A stretch of 64,000 bases of DNA from the NCBI RefSeq assembly GCF_902498065.1, contig NZ_CABVIR010000001.1, positions 1,550,001 through 1,614,000 on the forward strand. The letters run 5' to 3'. The translations under genes and the position numbers were made by a program. The number at the start of each line of letters is the position of its first letter. Position 1 is the stretch's first letter. Under the pieces are notes generated by a model, which had not been told where the DNA came from, searched no databases, and saw only the letters and a program-made list of their open reading frames with translations. Of the stretch, positions 52,107 through 61,839 are shown piece after piece. This DNA comes from Pseudomonas fluorescens. Lineage in GTDB: Bacteria; Pseudomonadota; Gammaproteobacteria; Pseudomonadales; Pseudomonadaceae.

Positions 52107-54173
52107 TCAAACCATCGGCGAACTGCTGACAACGCGCAGTGCCAAGCCTTCGTAAGGGTCCAGGGTGATGGTGAACTCGCCCTCGGCGGTCAGATCGCCT
52201 TCGACCCGTTCGTTGATAATGTCGACCACCGGCCCTGGCGCAATGTTGGGCAAATGCAGCGTTTCAGTGATCGGCTGAGCACTGAAGTTCAGCGCGGTGA
52301 TTTGCGTGCCTTTACCGGCCGGCAACTCGTGAACCATGATCAGCAGGCCTGGGTGTTCGACGTCAGGAATCAAGATCTGCCGACTGGCGGCGATGTCATA
52401 GGAACGGCGCACCGCGAGGACTTTCTTCAACTGTGAAGCAAAGGAATCCGGGTCTTTCAATTGGCTGGGCAAACTGCCGTACAGCGTTCTCGAGCGCGGC
52501 ATCTGGCCGGCGGACAGCGACGCTTCGGGGTTGAGGTCGACCAGATCGTAGGCACCGCGATGAATCCAGCGAGTATCGCCATCGAGCATCAAGTGCGCCA
52601 CCTCCTCCGCCGGCAGCGGCAACGCCCCCACCAGGTCCCAACCGGAAAGCGCAAACACGCCAGGCTGCATGGCGTTGTACATGACCAACAGTAAATGCAC
52701 CTGGCGGATCTGTTGGATGTCCGCCGCGGTAATCGTATTCAGATCACGGATGCCCAACGCCGCGGTAATGATGCTGGCGGTGGTGCAGGACACGCCATTC
52801 GTGACAAATTTCAGGTTGTAAGGCGCGTGCTCTCCGGACAGGCGCTCATACATCTGTTCGCGGATGTGCTCGCGCAGGATGTTGCCGGGAAAAGTCTGCC
52901 CCTGATAGAGGAACGTGTCATGAGCATGCAGGGTCCAGAAATGCACCAGCTCCAACGTCAGTTCGTCGTGGTTTTGCAGGGCATGAATCAATGAGGCGGG
53001 GTCGATGCCATAGGCATGAACCTGGCGCAGCATCAGGCGCAGGAACTCGGCATCGCCCATGAGCAAGGCATGCTGGTAGGCCGGTCGGGTGATGAAGTCG
53101 TAGGATAAATCCGCGCCGCCGTGGGACATCGACGCAATGTCATCAATGGTCAGATTCAACTCCTGGAAGCTGAAGCCACCCGCCTTGCGGATCGCCCCGC
53201 CGAGCAATTGATTGCCGGTGATCGACAACGGGTGACTTTCAGACCAGGCCGTTCCGTCCAGCTTGCGCTCGACGCCCAGAAAGCCGTTGGCATCCAGTCG
53301 CAAGATTTTCGCGCCCATCACATCGACCGCGTGCAGCGCATCACCGATGATCATCTGTTGCGCAGCGAAACTCGGGTCAAGCCAGTTGAGCGAAGGCTGT
53401 CCTTCCTTGAAATAATGCAGATACACCCAGCGCCGCGGCTTGCCATCAACGCCGATCACCACGGGCGTTGCGCTCCAGTCGGTTTCCTTCACACCCGGCT
53501 CGAAGAAAATCACCCGCTGCAACTGACCGACGATGTAGTGCTTGTCCCGCAACGCATCGACCTGCAACGGACCGAGGTTCTGTGCATCGCGCCCCTCGAG
53601 CACCTCCGGCAGCAACGGCCAGTCTTCTTCGCGGATTTCCACCATATGGTAGAGCCCCGGATAGTCCTCATAGGCCATTTCCGCAAGACGGAAATCCGCG
53701 CCTTTACCGGTGTGAGACGGAATCACATCGTCGATGATGACCGCGTTGTGTGCGGCGGCGATTCGGCTCAAGCCTTGCAACTGCGCCTCGGTGCCCAGTT
53801 CAGGATCAATGCCGAAACTGATGCGATCGAAATTACCGTCGATGGTCGACGTGTGCTCGCGCCCCTGCAAACCACCTGAGGTTTTCAATGGCCCGTTGTG
53901 AATGCCTTGAATGCCGATTTCCGACAATGCATGCCAAAGCGTTTCATTGCCCAGCGCCTGCAAGACCGTCTCGCCTTCTGCGGTGATGATCGACGCGGGA
54001 TATGCGGTGAACCACACAGAGGCGAGTGCCGAAGCATCACGGGGCCGGGTATGCGCGAAGGGTTGCTGCCACATTCGCCCTTGCCCGGAGTACAGCTTCG
54101 CTCGCTGCCTGGCCGCATTCAGCATCGATTGCTCAACCAGCCAAGCCACATAGTCCTTGTCTGCCATCGTCAT
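52107..54173 (-). CDS. GH13 glycosidase, trehalose-synthase (maltose glucosyltransferase)-like
   Basis: A 688-residue GH13 protein. The catalytic regions are complete: [14 protein letters not shown] (region I), [13 protein letters not shown] with the nucleophile Asp (region II), [12 protein letters not shown] with the acid/base Glu (region III) and [12 protein letters not shown] with the transition-state Asp (region IV). A beta-sandwich domain ends [11 protein letters not shown]. It resembles TreS-type maltose isomerases used in trehalose and glucan metabolism. No treZ, treY, glgE or glgB gene is nearby. ATG 54173 (MTMADKDY) is preferred to the GTG-led frame to 54185. Confidence 0.78.
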   Translation of the reverse strand: MTMADKDYVAWLVEQSMLNAARQRAKLYSGQGRMWQQPFAHTRPRDASALASVWFTAYPASIITAEGETVLQALGNETLWHALSEIGIQGIHNGPLKTSGGLQGREHTSTIDGNFDRISFGIDPELGTEAQLQGLSRIAAAHNAVIIDDVIPSHTGKGADFRLAEMAYEDYPGLYHMVEIREEDWPLLPEVLEGRDAQNLGPLQVDALRDKHYIVGQLQRVIFFEPGVKETDWSATPVVIGVDGKPRRWVYLHYFKEGQPSLNWLDPSFAAQQMIIGDALHAVDVMGAKILRLDANGFLGVERKLDGTAWSESHPLSITGNQLLGGAIRKAGGFSFQELNLTIDDIASMSHGGADLSYDFITRPAYQHALLMGDAEFLRLMLRQVHAYGIDPASLIHALQNHDELTLELVHFWTLHAHDTFLYQGQTFPGNILREHIREQMYERLSGEHAPYNLKFVTNGVSCTTASIITAALGIRDLNTITAADIQQIRQVHLLLVMYNAMQPGVFALSGWDLVGALPLPAEEVAHLMLDGDTRWIHRGAYDLVDLNPEASLSAGQMPRSRTLYGSLPSQLKDPDSFASQLKKVLAVRRSYDIAASRQILIPDVEHPGLLIMVHELPAGKGTQITALNFSAQPITETLHLPNIAPGPVVDIINERVEGDLTAEGEFTITLDPYEGLALRVVSSSPMV

Positions 54174-54325
54174 AAGCACATTCACTCGCTGTCGGAACCC
54201 AACACATTGAGCCGTCGCACGCGGCGCGGCGCGGGTAGTGTTTATATGAGCCCGTGAGCGGCAGATCGTTGCATGCCGAATTCAAACCGCCCGGTGCGTG
54301 GGCGCCTTCGCCGAAAAAAAGGCAC

Positions 54326-54351
54326 AAAAAAAGAGGCCTGAGCCTCTTTTT
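54326..54351. terminator. Bidirectional terminator hairpin
   Basis: AAAAAGAGGC-CTGA-GCCTCTTTTT (stem of AGAGGC with A/T flanks), between the GH13 start and the tRNA-Gly terminator. Confidence 0.8.
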
Positions 54352-54380
54352 CGAAGACGAAATGACAAATAGCACACAAA

Positions 54381-54411
54381 CAAAAACGCCACTCATTGAG
54401 TGGCGTTTTTG
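54381..54411 (-). terminator. Terminator of tRNA-Gly
   Basis: CAAAAACGCCACTC-ATT-GAGTGGCGTTTTTG, perfect 14-bp stem, eight bases past the tRNA 3' end. Confidence 0.9.
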
Positions 54412-54418
54412 TAAATCT

Positions 54419-54494
<76 letters not shown>

Positions 54495-54556
54495 GTCTTG
54501 GTGTGGCGCATTCTATAGAATCCAGAAGCCCCGTCAACCCCTTGATTCAAAAAAGT

Positions 54557-55117
54557 TTATTTCTTTTCCACGTCGGTCTTCAGATGCGGCCATGCAGCCC
54601 GCAAATATTGAACCATGGACCACAATGTCAGGCCCGCAGAGATCAGCAACAAGGCGTACCCAACAAGGACCCAGAACGTGAAGTCCGACGGATTGGCCAG
54701 CAGGATCACCAGCGCGAGCATTTGCGCGGCGGTTTTCCATTTGCCCAGGTTCGACACGGCAACGTGAGCACGAGCACCGAGCTCGGCCATCCATTCGCGC
54801 AGCGCCGAGACGACAATCTCGCGCCCGATGATGACAGCGGCCGGCAGCGTGAGCCACAAATTACCATGCTCCTGCACCAGCAGCACCAGCGCCACGGCGA
54901 CCATCAGCTTGTCGGCTACCGGATCGAGGAACGCCCCGAACGGCGTGCTTTGCTCCAAACGGCGAGCCAGGTAACCGTCCAGCCAGTCTGTGGCGGCGGC
55001 AAACGCGAAGACCGAAGCGGACGCCACGTAGCTCCATTGGTAAGGCAGGTAGAACAGTAAAATGAAGATCGGGATAAGCAGGACGCGTAGAACGGTAATC
55101 AGATTAGGGATATTCAT
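54557..55117 (-). CDS. pgsA: CDP-diacylglycerol-glycerol-3-phosphate 3-phosphatidyltransferase
   Basis: A 186-residue integral membrane CDP-alcohol phosphatidyltransferase. The catalytic motif [27 protein letters not shown] (in part, D-x2-D-G-x2-A-R-x8-G-x3-D-x3-D) is complete. Four or five helices span the chain. It makes phosphatidylglycerophosphate, the precursor of phosphatidylglycerol and cardiolipin. ATG 55117 is chosen over the GTG at 55123. It follows uvrC by 32 bp in the conserved gacA-uvrC-pgsA order. Confidence 0.95.
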   Translation of the reverse strand: MNIPNLITVLRVLLIPIFILLFYLPYQWSYVASASVFAFAAATDWLDGYLARRLEQSTPFGAFLDPVADKLMVAVALVLLVQEHGNLWLTLPAAVIIGREIVVSALREWMAELGARAHVAVSNLGKWKTAAQMLALVILLANPSDFTFWVLVGYALLLISAGLTLWSMVQYLRAAWPHLKTDVEKK

Positions 55118-55149
55118 CGGCACAACTGGCTACGAGGTGAGGTGGCATT

Positions 55150-56973
55150 CTACTCGCTGTGCAGATTTGCATAAATCAACTCTGCGAGCTTTTTACTGAT
55201 CCCGGGTGCTTTGGCGATCTCGTCGATGCTGGCACGAGACAGCTCCTGCAATCCACCAAAATGTTTCAACAAATCGCGACGACGTGTCGGACCAACCCCG
55301 GCAACGCCCTCAAGCGTAGACGTGCGGCGCGTTTTGCCACGACGGGCGCGGTGCCCGGTAATTGCAAATCGGTGGGCTTCATCGCGGATCTGCTGAATCA
55401 AATGCAGCGCCGGAGAATCGCCGCGCAAGGTGAATTCGTGGGCGGCATCGTTGAGGTACAAGGTTTCGAAACCGGCCTTGCGCGTCGCGCCCTTGGCCAC
55501 GCCCAGCAGAATCAGGTCCGGCACCGCCAGCTCGTTGAGCACATCGCGCGCCATGGACAGCTGCCCCTTGCCGCCGTCCACCAGCAGAATGTCCGGCAAC
55601 TTGCCCTCGCCGTCCTTCAGTTTGCTGAAGCGTCGGGTCAGGGCCTGGTGCATCGCGGCGTAGTCATCACCCGGCGTGACGCCCTCGATGTTGTAACGAC
55701 GATAATCGGACTTGATCGGCCCTTCGGGGCCGAACACCACACAAGACGCCACGGTCGCTTCACCACTGGAATGACTGATGTCGTAGCACTCCAGGCGCTG
55801 CGGCGGCTCATCCAGTTTCAGCACATCGGCCAGGGCCTCGAAACGTGCCGCAACGTGTTGGCGGTTGGCCAGACGCGCGCCCAGTGCCTGTTCGGCATTG
55901 GTCACGGCCAATTGCTGCCAGCGCGCGCGCGTGCCCCGAACCCTGTGGCTGATGGTCAGCTCACGACCGCGCAGCTCTTCGATCGCGGCGATCAGCGTCG
56001 GGAAATCTTCGTGAACCACGTTGACGATCAGCTCGCTCGGCAAGTCCCGTTCAGGGCTGCTGACAAAGTACTGACCGAGAAACGCGGCCATGACTTCGGC
56101 AACGTCTTCTTCAATGCCCACCTGCGGGAAGAAGTTCTTGCTCCCCAGCACCCGGCCGCCACGCACGCTGATCAGATGAACACAGGCACCGCCCGGGTTG
56201 ACGAATGCTGCGATGACGTCGACGTCACCCGTCCCGCCTTCCATGCTCTGTTGATCCTGGACCCGGCGCAGCAACGAGATCTGATCGCGCAATTCGGCGG
56301 CACGCTCGAACTCGAGGTTGACCGCAGCCTCTTCCATGCCGGCGGACAATTCATCGGTCAGCGCATTGCTGCGCCCTTCGAGGAACATCACCGAGTGACG
56401 AACGTCCACGGCGTAGACCTCGGGTTCCACCAGCCCCACACACGGCGCCTTGCAGCGTTTGATCTGATATTGCAAGCATGGGCGTGTGCGGTTCTTGTAG
56501 TAGCTGTCTTCACACTGGCGAACAAAAAAGGTTTTTTGCAGCAGGCTCAGGCTTTCGCGAATAGCCCCGGCGCTGGGATAAGGGCCGAAATATTTGCCCT
56601 TGGCCTTTTTGGCCCCTCGGTGAATGCTCAGGCGCGGAAACGGGCCGTCCGAGAGAAACACGTAGGGGTAGGATTTATCGTCGCGCAGCAGGATGTTGTA
56701 GGGCGGACGCCATTCCTTGATCAGCGTCTGCTCAAGCAGCAAGGCTTCGGTTTCGTTGGCCGTAATCGTCGTTTCGACCTGGGCGATACGTGCCACCAGC
56801 GCAGCGGTCTTCGGTGCGAGGCCGGACTTGCGGAAGTAACTTGACAGGCGATTCTTGAGGTTCTTGGCCTTGCCTACATAGAGCAGGCGAGCCTCACTGT
56901 CGAACATGCGATAGACGCCGGGGCGCCCGCTGACCGTCGACAGGAAAGCACTGGGATCGAAGGTGTCAGTCAT
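55150..56973 (-). CDS. uvrC: Excinuclease ABC subunit C
   Basis: A 607-residue UvrC: GIY-YIG nuclease domain at residues 14-95 ([27 protein letters not shown] in part), a Cys-containing region ([12 protein letters not shown]), UVR/UvrB-binding motif ([16 protein letters not shown]), RNase-H-like 5'-incision domain with [12 protein letters not shown] and [10 protein letters not shown], and C-terminal helix-hairpin-helix ([21 protein letters not shown]). It cuts damaged DNA on both sides of the lesion with UvrAB. Two bases separate it from gacA. Confidence 0.97.
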   Translation of the reverse strand: MTDTFDPSAFLSTVSGRPGVYRMFDSEARLLYVGKAKNLKNRLSSYFRKSGLAPKTAALVARIAQVETTITANETEALLLEQTLIKEWRPPYNILLRDDKSYPYVFLSDGPFPRLSIHRGAKKAKGKYFGPYPSAGAIRESLSLLQKTFFVRQCEDSYYKNRTRPCLQYQIKRCKAPCVGLVEPEVYAVDVRHSVMFLEGRSNALTDELSAGMEEAAVNLEFERAAELRDQISLLRRVQDQQSMEGGTGDVDVIAAFVNPGGACVHLISVRGGRVLGSKNFFPQVGIEEDVAEVMAAFLGQYFVSSPERDLPSELIVNVVHEDFPTLIAAIEELRGRELTISHRVRGTRARWQQLAVTNAEQALGARLANRQHVAARFEALADVLKLDEPPQRLECYDISHSSGEATVASCVVFGPEGPIKSDYRRYNIEGVTPGDDYAAMHQALTRRFSKLKDGEGKLPDILLVDGGKGQLSMARDVLNELAVPDLILLGVAKGATRKAGFETLYLNDAAHEFTLRGDSPALHLIQQIRDEAHRFAITGHRARRGKTRRTSTLEGVAGVGPTRRRDLLKHFGGLQELSRASIDEIAKAPGISKKLAELIYANLHSE

Positions 56974-56975
56974 TT

Positions 56976-57617
56976 TCAGAGGCTGGCATCAACCATGCCG
57001 TGACGAACCGCCAACAGCGTCAACTCGACATCGCTGCTGATCGAAAGCTTTTCGAAAATTCGGTAACGGTAGGTGTTCACGGTTTTGGGCGACAGGCACA
57101 GCTTGTCGGAAATGATCTGGACCTTCTGGCAGCCGACAATCATCAAAGCGATCTGGATTTCCCGTTCCGACAGGGCATCGAAGGGCGAATCGTTGGTCGG
57201 CTGAAAGGATTTGATCGCCAGTTGCTGGGCAATCTGCGGGCTGATGTAGCGCTGCCCGGCAAACACCAGGCGGATGGCCTGGACCATTTCCGGCAACCCG
57301 GCGCCTTTGGTCAGGTAGCCCGCGGCTCCTGCCTGCAACAACCGTGTAGGAAACGGATCTTCCTCGCACACGGTGACCGCGACGACCTTGATATCCGGAT
57401 GACTGCGCAACAGTTTGCGCGTGGCTTCAAGACCACCGATACCCGGCATTTTGACGTCCATCAGCACCACATCGGGTTTCAACTCACGCGCCTTGAGCAG
57501 GGACTCTTCCCCGGACTCAGCCTGGCCGACTACTTGCAGGCCATCGATGTCAGCCAGCATTCGTGTAATGCCTGTACGAACGAGATCATGGTCATCGACT
57601 ACTAGCACCCTAATCAA
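56976..57617 (-). CDS. gacA: Global response regulator GacA, TTG start
   Basis: A 213-residue NarL-type regulator. Receiver domain with D8-D9 (VVDDHD), phospho-acceptor D54 in [10 protein letters not shown] and LTKGAG; C-terminal Lux[39 protein letters not shown] (in part). The real start is TTG at 57617, seven bases after GAGG; the open frame upstream to 57698 is not used. It governs rsmX/Y/Z transcription, secondary metabolism and biocontrol traits. The next genes are uvrC and pgsA, the order known across Pseudomonas. Confidence 0.97.
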   Translation of the reverse strand: MIRVLVVDDHDLVRTGITRMLADIDGLQVVGQAESGEESLLKARELKPDVVLMDVKMPGIGGLEATRKLLRSHPDIKVVAVTVCEEDPFPTRLLQAGAAGYLTKGAGLPEMVQAIRLVFAGQRYISPQIAQQLAIKSFQPTNDSPFDALSEREIQIALMIVGCQKVQIISDKLCLSPKTVNTYRYRIFEKLSISSDVELTLLAVRHGMVDASL

Positions 57618-57743
57618 GCAGACACCTCGCGATATGGTCTTATTGAGTTGCCGACACCTTAGCAAAAAGCGACTGGCAGACCTAGCGGCAAGCGTCATAT
57701 AAAAAGTATCAATACGTCTGGAAAGGCTTGTCTTATGCGTGTT

Positions 57744-58187
57744 TCAGCGATACGAGGTATCGACATCTCGCTGCATTCTCAGGAAACACTCATCTTTGCC
57801 TGCCACTGTCAGGCCCTTTCGCTCGTATAACGCTTTCGCCGGATTATTTTCAAAAACCGTCAGGCGCAATGCCGGGCGTCGCTCCTTGCGCGCCATTGCC
57901 AATACCTGATCGATCGCCCAGGAACCGGCACCCTGCCCCCGGAACGCTTCGAGCACATGCAACTCTCGGATGTACAACGCCCTCGCATCTCGACTCAGGC
58001 TCACATAACCCAGCCGCCTGTCACCCCGGACGATCAGCCAGTTTTCCCGCCCCGCCCAGGCCACATCGAAAGCCTCGTCCTGCCACAGCAGATCGTGCTG
58101 AATGTAATAGCGGAGCATGGTTTTACAGGTCAGTTCACGAGCAAAGTCGAGGTCCCGCGACGTCGCTGGACGTAATTCGAACCCCAT
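57744..58187 (-). CDS. GNAT-family N-acetyltransferase
   Basis: A 147-residue acetyltransferase starting MGFELRPATSRDLDFAREL. Its core shows LYIRELHVLEAFRGQGAGSWAIDQVLA with the acetyl-CoA motif R-G-x-G-x-G/A and LTVFENNPAKALYERKGLTVAG. The ATG at 58187 follows GGAGG and overlaps the nitrilase-like stop by one base, so they are translationally coupled. The acceptor is unknown; pairing with a carbon-nitrogen hydrolase is suggestive of amide handling. Confidence 0.83.
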   Translation of the reverse strand: MGFELRPATSRDLDFARELTCKTMLRYYIQHDLLWQDEAFDVAWAGRENWLIVRGDRRLGYVSLSRDARALYIRELHVLEAFRGQGAGSWAIDQVLAMARKERRPALRLTVFENNPAKALYERKGLTVAGKDECFLRMQRDVDTSYR

Positions 58188-58945
58188 CAAGCCTCCGCAA
58201 CGGCGGCGACTCGCCCCGTCCAGCCGTCAACATCGCGGCTTGCAACGACCAGGAAATTGCCAGTGCCGGGGGCGACGGCAATCAGCGAACCGTCCGACGC
58301 CCAGATCGCGCTGCGTCCTGCCGACTCCCAGCCCCCCGTCGCGCCGCCATGGTTGGCCATCAGTACCGCCATCGAGTGCGTGACGGCATAGCCTTGCAAC
58401 AATGCAGTATCGGGGGCGTAACCGTTTCCGGTGATCAGCACGCCGGCGGCATAAATGTCCGCGCCCTGCTGTGCCGCTGCGGCCGCATGGCTGGCGTGGG
58501 AAAAATCGGCGCACACCGCCAGGGCGACCGTGTCGTCGCCGAGGGTCAGGGTCGAACCGCCGGTGCCCGGTGAAAAAGCGACTTCCTCGCCGGGATGCAG
58601 ATGCTGTTTGCTGTAGACACCGAGTGAACCATCGGCGCCCAGTACCAGTGCCCCAATCAACACTGGCGAATTCTCCGACAGACGAATAGGCATCCCGACC
58701 ACAGTCGTTACGCCGATTTCCTGCGCAAAATCCCGTAGTGGTTGCAGCACAGTGTCCTCCGGTACAACGGCCAGTTCAGCCGCCAGCCCACGCTCATACC
58801 CGGTCAGCGACAGTTCCGGAAACACCAGCAACTGTACGCCCTGCTCCGCCGCCGCCTGCATGAAGCGTTGATGCCAGGCGAGATTGGCGGCAAGGTCCCC
58901 CGCGATAGAGATCGATTGAGCGGCAGCGATGGTCAGAGGCGTCAT
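58187..58945 (-). CDS. Carbon-nitrogen hydrolase (nitrilase superfamily)
   Basis: A 252-residue nitrilase-fold amidase with the E-K-C triad: E44 in VFPELSLTGYE, K113 in YSKQHLHPGE and C145 in ALAVCADFSHAS. It lies in the omega-amidase/carbamoylputrescine-type size range. It may hydrolyse a small amide. It is coupled to the GNAT gene by a one-base overlap (TGATG) and is divergent from the DAHP synthase leader. Confidence 0.83.
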   Translation of the reverse strand: MTPLTIAAAQSISIAGDLAANLAWHQRFMQAAAEQGVQLLVFPELSLTGYERGLAAELAVVPEDTVLQPLRDFAQEIGVTTVVGMPIRLSENSPVLIGALVLGADGSLGVYSKQHLHPGEEVAFSPGTGGSTLTLGDDTVALAVCADFSHASHAAAAAQQGADIYAAGVLITGNGYAPDTALLQGYAVTHSMAVLMANHGGATGGWESAGRSAIWASDGSLIAVAPGTGNFLVVASRDVDGWTGRVAAVAEA

Positions 58946-59106
58946 GGTTCGTCCTTGCGACGTGGTGTTTTTGTTTAAAGGGCGAGTGTGTCACAACCCT
59001 CGACGCACTCAAGCGATAGAAAACGCCACGACTGATCGATAGCAATTTGTGATTGAATCCGTGTACCGGCCTCTAGTAAGCTCGGCGCATCCATCGGAGA
59101 CAGACC

Positions 59107-59235
59107 ATGTTCAACACCCTCTCACAGCTTCGTTCCGCCAGCGCCCCGCGCTCGGTTGCGGCTGCCCGGGTGAACGACGTCTGCGCTCCGGTCAGCTTTT
59201 ATTTTGGGTATTGGTTTAGCCACTGGCGCGCCTGA
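59107..59235 (+). CDS. Leader peptide of the DAHP synthase attenuator
   Basis: A 42-codon ORF starting ATG at 59107 after CAGACC, ending with the residues SFYFGYWFSHWRA. Seven aromatic codons (F31, Y32, F33, Y35, W36, F37, W40) lie in ten positions, the mark of a ribosome-stalling control peptide that senses Phe, Tyr and Trp charging. A strong terminator follows 47 nt after the stop, and the target gene makes the first enzyme of aromatic synthesis. The ribosome site is weak. The idea that the leader controls DAHP synthase is inference from this layout. Confidence 0.82.
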   Translation: MFNTLSQLRSASAPRSVAAARVNDVCAPVSFYFGYWFSHWRA

Positions 59236-59282
59236 TACCCACACGGCGCCCACTTTAAACGGGTCGCCACCAGAGAATTCTC

Positions 59283-59321
59283 AACCCCCGGTCGGCTTCC
59301 CGACCGGGGGTTTTGTTTTTT
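59283..59321 (+). terminator. Attenuator terminator upstream of DAHP synthase
   Basis: AACCCCCGGTCGG-CTTC-CCGACCGGGGGTT forms a perfect 13-bp stem followed by TTGTTTTTTC. It lies between the aromatic leader peptide and the second small ORF and would stop transcription unless an antiterminator forms. Confidence 0.9.
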
Positions 59322-59369
59322 CAGCCCCGCACTTTTTAGCAACAGCCAGACACTTTGAGGATTTACGAC

Positions 59370-59525
59370 ATGAACTACGCCACTTATTACCGTCACGACA
59401 GTTTTACCGCCTGGCGATTTACCAGCCTCCGCTCGGGACAGCCTGCCGCCTCCGATCGGTCACCCACAGGTGGCAAGCAGCACACACACGCAGCCAACCC
59501 GGCCAATTGTCGAACACCCCAGTAG
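59370..59525 (+). CDS. Second aromatic-rich small ORF before DAHP synthase
   Basis: A 51-codon ORF starting ATG at 59370, nine bases after GAGG. The start reads MNYATYYRHDSFTAWRF: three Tyr, two Phe and a Trp in 17 residues, followed by a hydrophilic tail ending at TAG 59523-59525. It lies downstream of the attenuator and 47 bp before the DAHP synthase start. It may be a second translated control peptide. No family resemblance is known to me. Confidence 0.5.
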   Translation: MNYATYYRHDSFTAWRFTSLRSGQPAASDRSPTGGKQHTHAANPANCRTPQ

Positions 59526-59572
59526 GGCCGAGCGCGCGGGAACAAACCCGCCGCCGCCCAGGAAGCCTGAAC

Positions 59573-60646
59573 ATGAACTCGTCCGTATCTGCTTTGCCGC
59601 TGTCCACCCTGAGCCCTGCCAATGAAGCGCTGACCCTGCGCCTGCCGAGCTCGTTGCAACTCAAACAGCAACTGCCCCTCAGCAACGCCCTGACCCGGCA
59701 AGTCGCTGCCCACCGCGATGCGGTCCGCGCGATTCTCAACGGTGAAGACTCCCGTTTGCTGGTCATCGTCGGCCCTTGCTCGATTCACGATCCGCAGTCC
59801 GCCCTCGAATACGCCAGTCACCTCGCCCGCCTCGCCGCCGACGTCAGCGATGAAATGCTCCTGGTGATGCGCGCCTACGTCGAAAAACCCCGCACCACCA
59901 TCGGCTGGAAAGGCCTGGCCTACGATCCGCACCTGGACGGCAGCGATGACATGGCGGGTGGCCTGACCCTGTCCCGGGAGCTGATGCGCGAAATGCTTCG
60001 ACTCGGCCTGCCGATTGCCACCGAACTGTTGCAACCGATGGCCGCCGGTTACTTCGACGACCTGCTCAGTTGGGTTGCCATTGGCGCCCGCACCACCGAA
60101 TCGCAGATCCACCGGGAAATGGCCAGCGGCCTGAACATGCCTGTCGGCTTCAAGAACGGCACCGATGGCGGCGTCGGTGTTGCCAGTGACGCCATGCGCT
60201 CCGCTGCCCATCCGCATCGGCATTTCGGTGTCGACAGTCAGGGACATCCGGCGATCATTCAGACCCCGGGCAATCCCGATACCCATCTGGTACTGCGCGG
60301 CGGCCATCGCGGCCCGAACTACGATCGCGACAGCGTCGCCCAGGTGAACAGCGATCTACTCAAACTGAAGATCCCGGCCCGGATCATGGTCGATTGCAGC
60401 CACGCCAACAGCGGCAAAGACCCGTTGCGGCAGCCGGCGGTGTTCAACGATGTGCTTGAGCAGCGCCTTCAAGGTGATCGATCGTTGATCGGAATGATGA
60501 TCGAGAGCCATTTGTTCGAGGGTTGCCAGCCGTTGAGCCCGACGATGAAGTACGGCGTATCGGTCACGGATGGCTGCCTTGGCTGGGACGGGACGGAGGC
60601 GTTGTTGCGTTCGGCGGCGGATCGGTTGCGGGCGGTACGCGGCTGA
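59573..60646 (+). CDS. aroF: 3-deoxy-7-phosphoheptulonate (DAHP) synthase, class I
   Basis: A 357-residue DAHP synthase of the AroF/G/H type. Metal- and substrate-binding motifs are LVIVGPCSIHDPQSALEYA (in part), AYVEKPRTTIGWKGL, GFKNGTDG and IMVDCSHANSGKD. It condenses phosphoenolpyruvate with erythrose-4-phosphate, the first step of aromatic amino-acid synthesis. The ATG at 59573 follows CAGGAAG, so the long upstream extension in the same frame is excluded. Which amino acid inhibits it cannot be told; the leader senses aromatic supply. The symbol is the closest choice among aroF/G/H. Confidence 0.9.
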   Translation: MNSSVSALPLSTLSPANEALTLRLPSSLQLKQQLPLSNALTRQVAAHRDAVRAILNGEDSRLLVIVGPCSIHDPQSALEYASHLARLAADVSDEMLLVMRAYVEKPRTTIGWKGLAYDPHLDGSDDMAGGLTLSRELMREMLRLGLPIATELLQPMAAGYFDDLLSWVAIGARTTESQIHREMASGLNMPVGFKNGTDGGVGVASDAMRSAAHPHRHFGVDSQGHPAIIQTPGNPDTHLVLRGGHRGPNYDRDSVAQVNSDLLKLKIPARIMVDCSHANSGKDPLRQPAVFNDVLEQRLQGDRSLIGMMIESHLFEGCQPLSPTMKYGVSVTDGCLGWDGTEALLRSAADRLRAVRG

Positions 60647-60661
60647 TAGGCAAATGACATT

Positions 60662-60700
60662 TCGGAGGTAGGGCATTGCAGAACTCTGCGCTACCTCCGA
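60662..60700. terminator. Hairpin after DAHP synthase
   Basis: TCGGAGGTAG at 60662-60671 pairs with CTACCTCCGA at 60691-60700 around a loop with an inner GCAGA/TCTGC stem. It begins 15 bp past the stop and lacks a clear T-run. Confidence 0.6.
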
Positions 60701-60873
60701 TTAAAGGACGTCCGGACATTCCGAAAAAAGCCTCCTGCTTATTCGAATATTCGTACCTTACCTATTCCGTTCTTCACCCATTTACAGCGGCTTTTTCATA
60801 CATCGCGCAAACGTCCGAGTGCTTTAGAGTGAGGCCCAAGCACATCCACGAACTCCCGCGAAAAGGTAAGAAC

Positions 60874-61755
60874 ATGCAAAGGAATGCAAGCACTCTCTAT
60901 CCCATCCTGCTGGTTCACGGCCTGTTCGGTTTCGACCGGATCGGCCCGTTCGAGCTCTTCCAGGACATCAAGCAAGCACTGCGCAGCGACGGCGCCAGGG
61001 TGTTCATACCTCACCTGTCGGCGACCCACACCAACGAAGCACGCGGTGAACAGCTTTTGGCCCAGATCGAACGGGTGCTGGAAGGCACCGGTGCAGAAAA
61101 AGTCAACCTGATCGGGCACAGCCAGGGGGCACTGGCCGCACGTTACGCCGCCGCGATAGCGCCGCAAATCGTAGCCTCGGTGACGTCGGTCAGCGGACCG
61201 AACCACGGTTCGGAACTGGCAGATTTCCTGCGTAAGACACTGACGCCCGGACGCCTGCCGGAACAGGCCGCCGAAGCGGTCGTCAGCTTGTTCGCCGATT
61301 TCCTGTCATTGCTGAGTGGCAACCCGCAACTGCCGCAGAACGCTATCGCTGCGTTGAATGCGCTGACCACCGAAGGAGTCTACGCGTTTAATGAGAAATA
61401 CCCCCAGGGCCTGCCAAAAACCTGGGGCGGCAAGGGTCGGGAACGGGTCAACGGGGTTCGCTACTATTCCTGGAGCGGCACGTTGCAAGGGTCCATTCTC
61501 GATGAGGGACTCAATGCACTCGACCCGCTGAACGGGTTCTCACGGGCCTTTTCTCGCTATTTCACCACCGAAGCCGAGCAGAACGACGGCATGGTCGGAC
61601 GTTTCAGCTCCCATTTGGGCAAAGTGATCCGTTCCGATTACCCGCTCGATCATCTGGACAGCATCAACCAGACAGCCGGTCGGGTACGCAAAGGCATCGA
61701 CCCGATTGATTTGTATGTGCAACACGCCGAACGCCTGAGAAAGGCTGGCCTGTAA
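60874..61755 (+). CDS. Triacylglycerol lipase (alpha/beta hydrolase, family I.1-like)
   Basis: A 293-residue lipase. Oxyanion region ILLVHGLFGFDRI, nucleophile elbow GHSQGALAAR (Ser 83), Asp in QNDGMVGRFSSHLG and His in DHLDSIN complete the triad in the Pseudomonas/Burkholderia lipase pattern. No signal peptide is seen after ATG 60874, unlike family I.1 lipases secreted through type II. No lif/lipB foldase gene follows. It may be a cytoplasmic or non-classically exported enzyme. The ribosome site AAAAGG supports the start; the long upstream extension is not used. Confidence 0.87.
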   Translation: MQRNASTLYPILLVHGLFGFDRIGPFELFQDIKQALRSDGARVFIPHLSATHTNEARGEQLLAQIERVLEGTGAEKVNLIGHSQGALAARYAAAIAPQIVASVTSVSGPNHGSELADFLRKTLTPGRLPEQAAEAVVSLFADFLSLLSGNPQLPQNAIAALNALTTEGVYAFNEKYPQGLPKTWGGKGRERVNGVRYYSWSGTLQGSILDEGLNALDPLNGFSRAFSRYFTTEAEQNDGMVGRFSSHLGKVIRSDYPLDHLDSINQTAGRVRKGIDPIDLYVQHAERLRKAGL

Positions 61756-61839
61756 GCATTGGAAGGAACTTTGAGAAGAAATGGACCACTGAATCCGGTA
61801 GGCTCCGCACTTTACTGAACATTGAAAGGAGTATTTCCC

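Noticed and set aside
55159..56844. 561-codon plus-strand open frame opposite uvrC
   Set aside because: Antisense shadow of a clearly conserved uvrC; no motif and no ribosome site.
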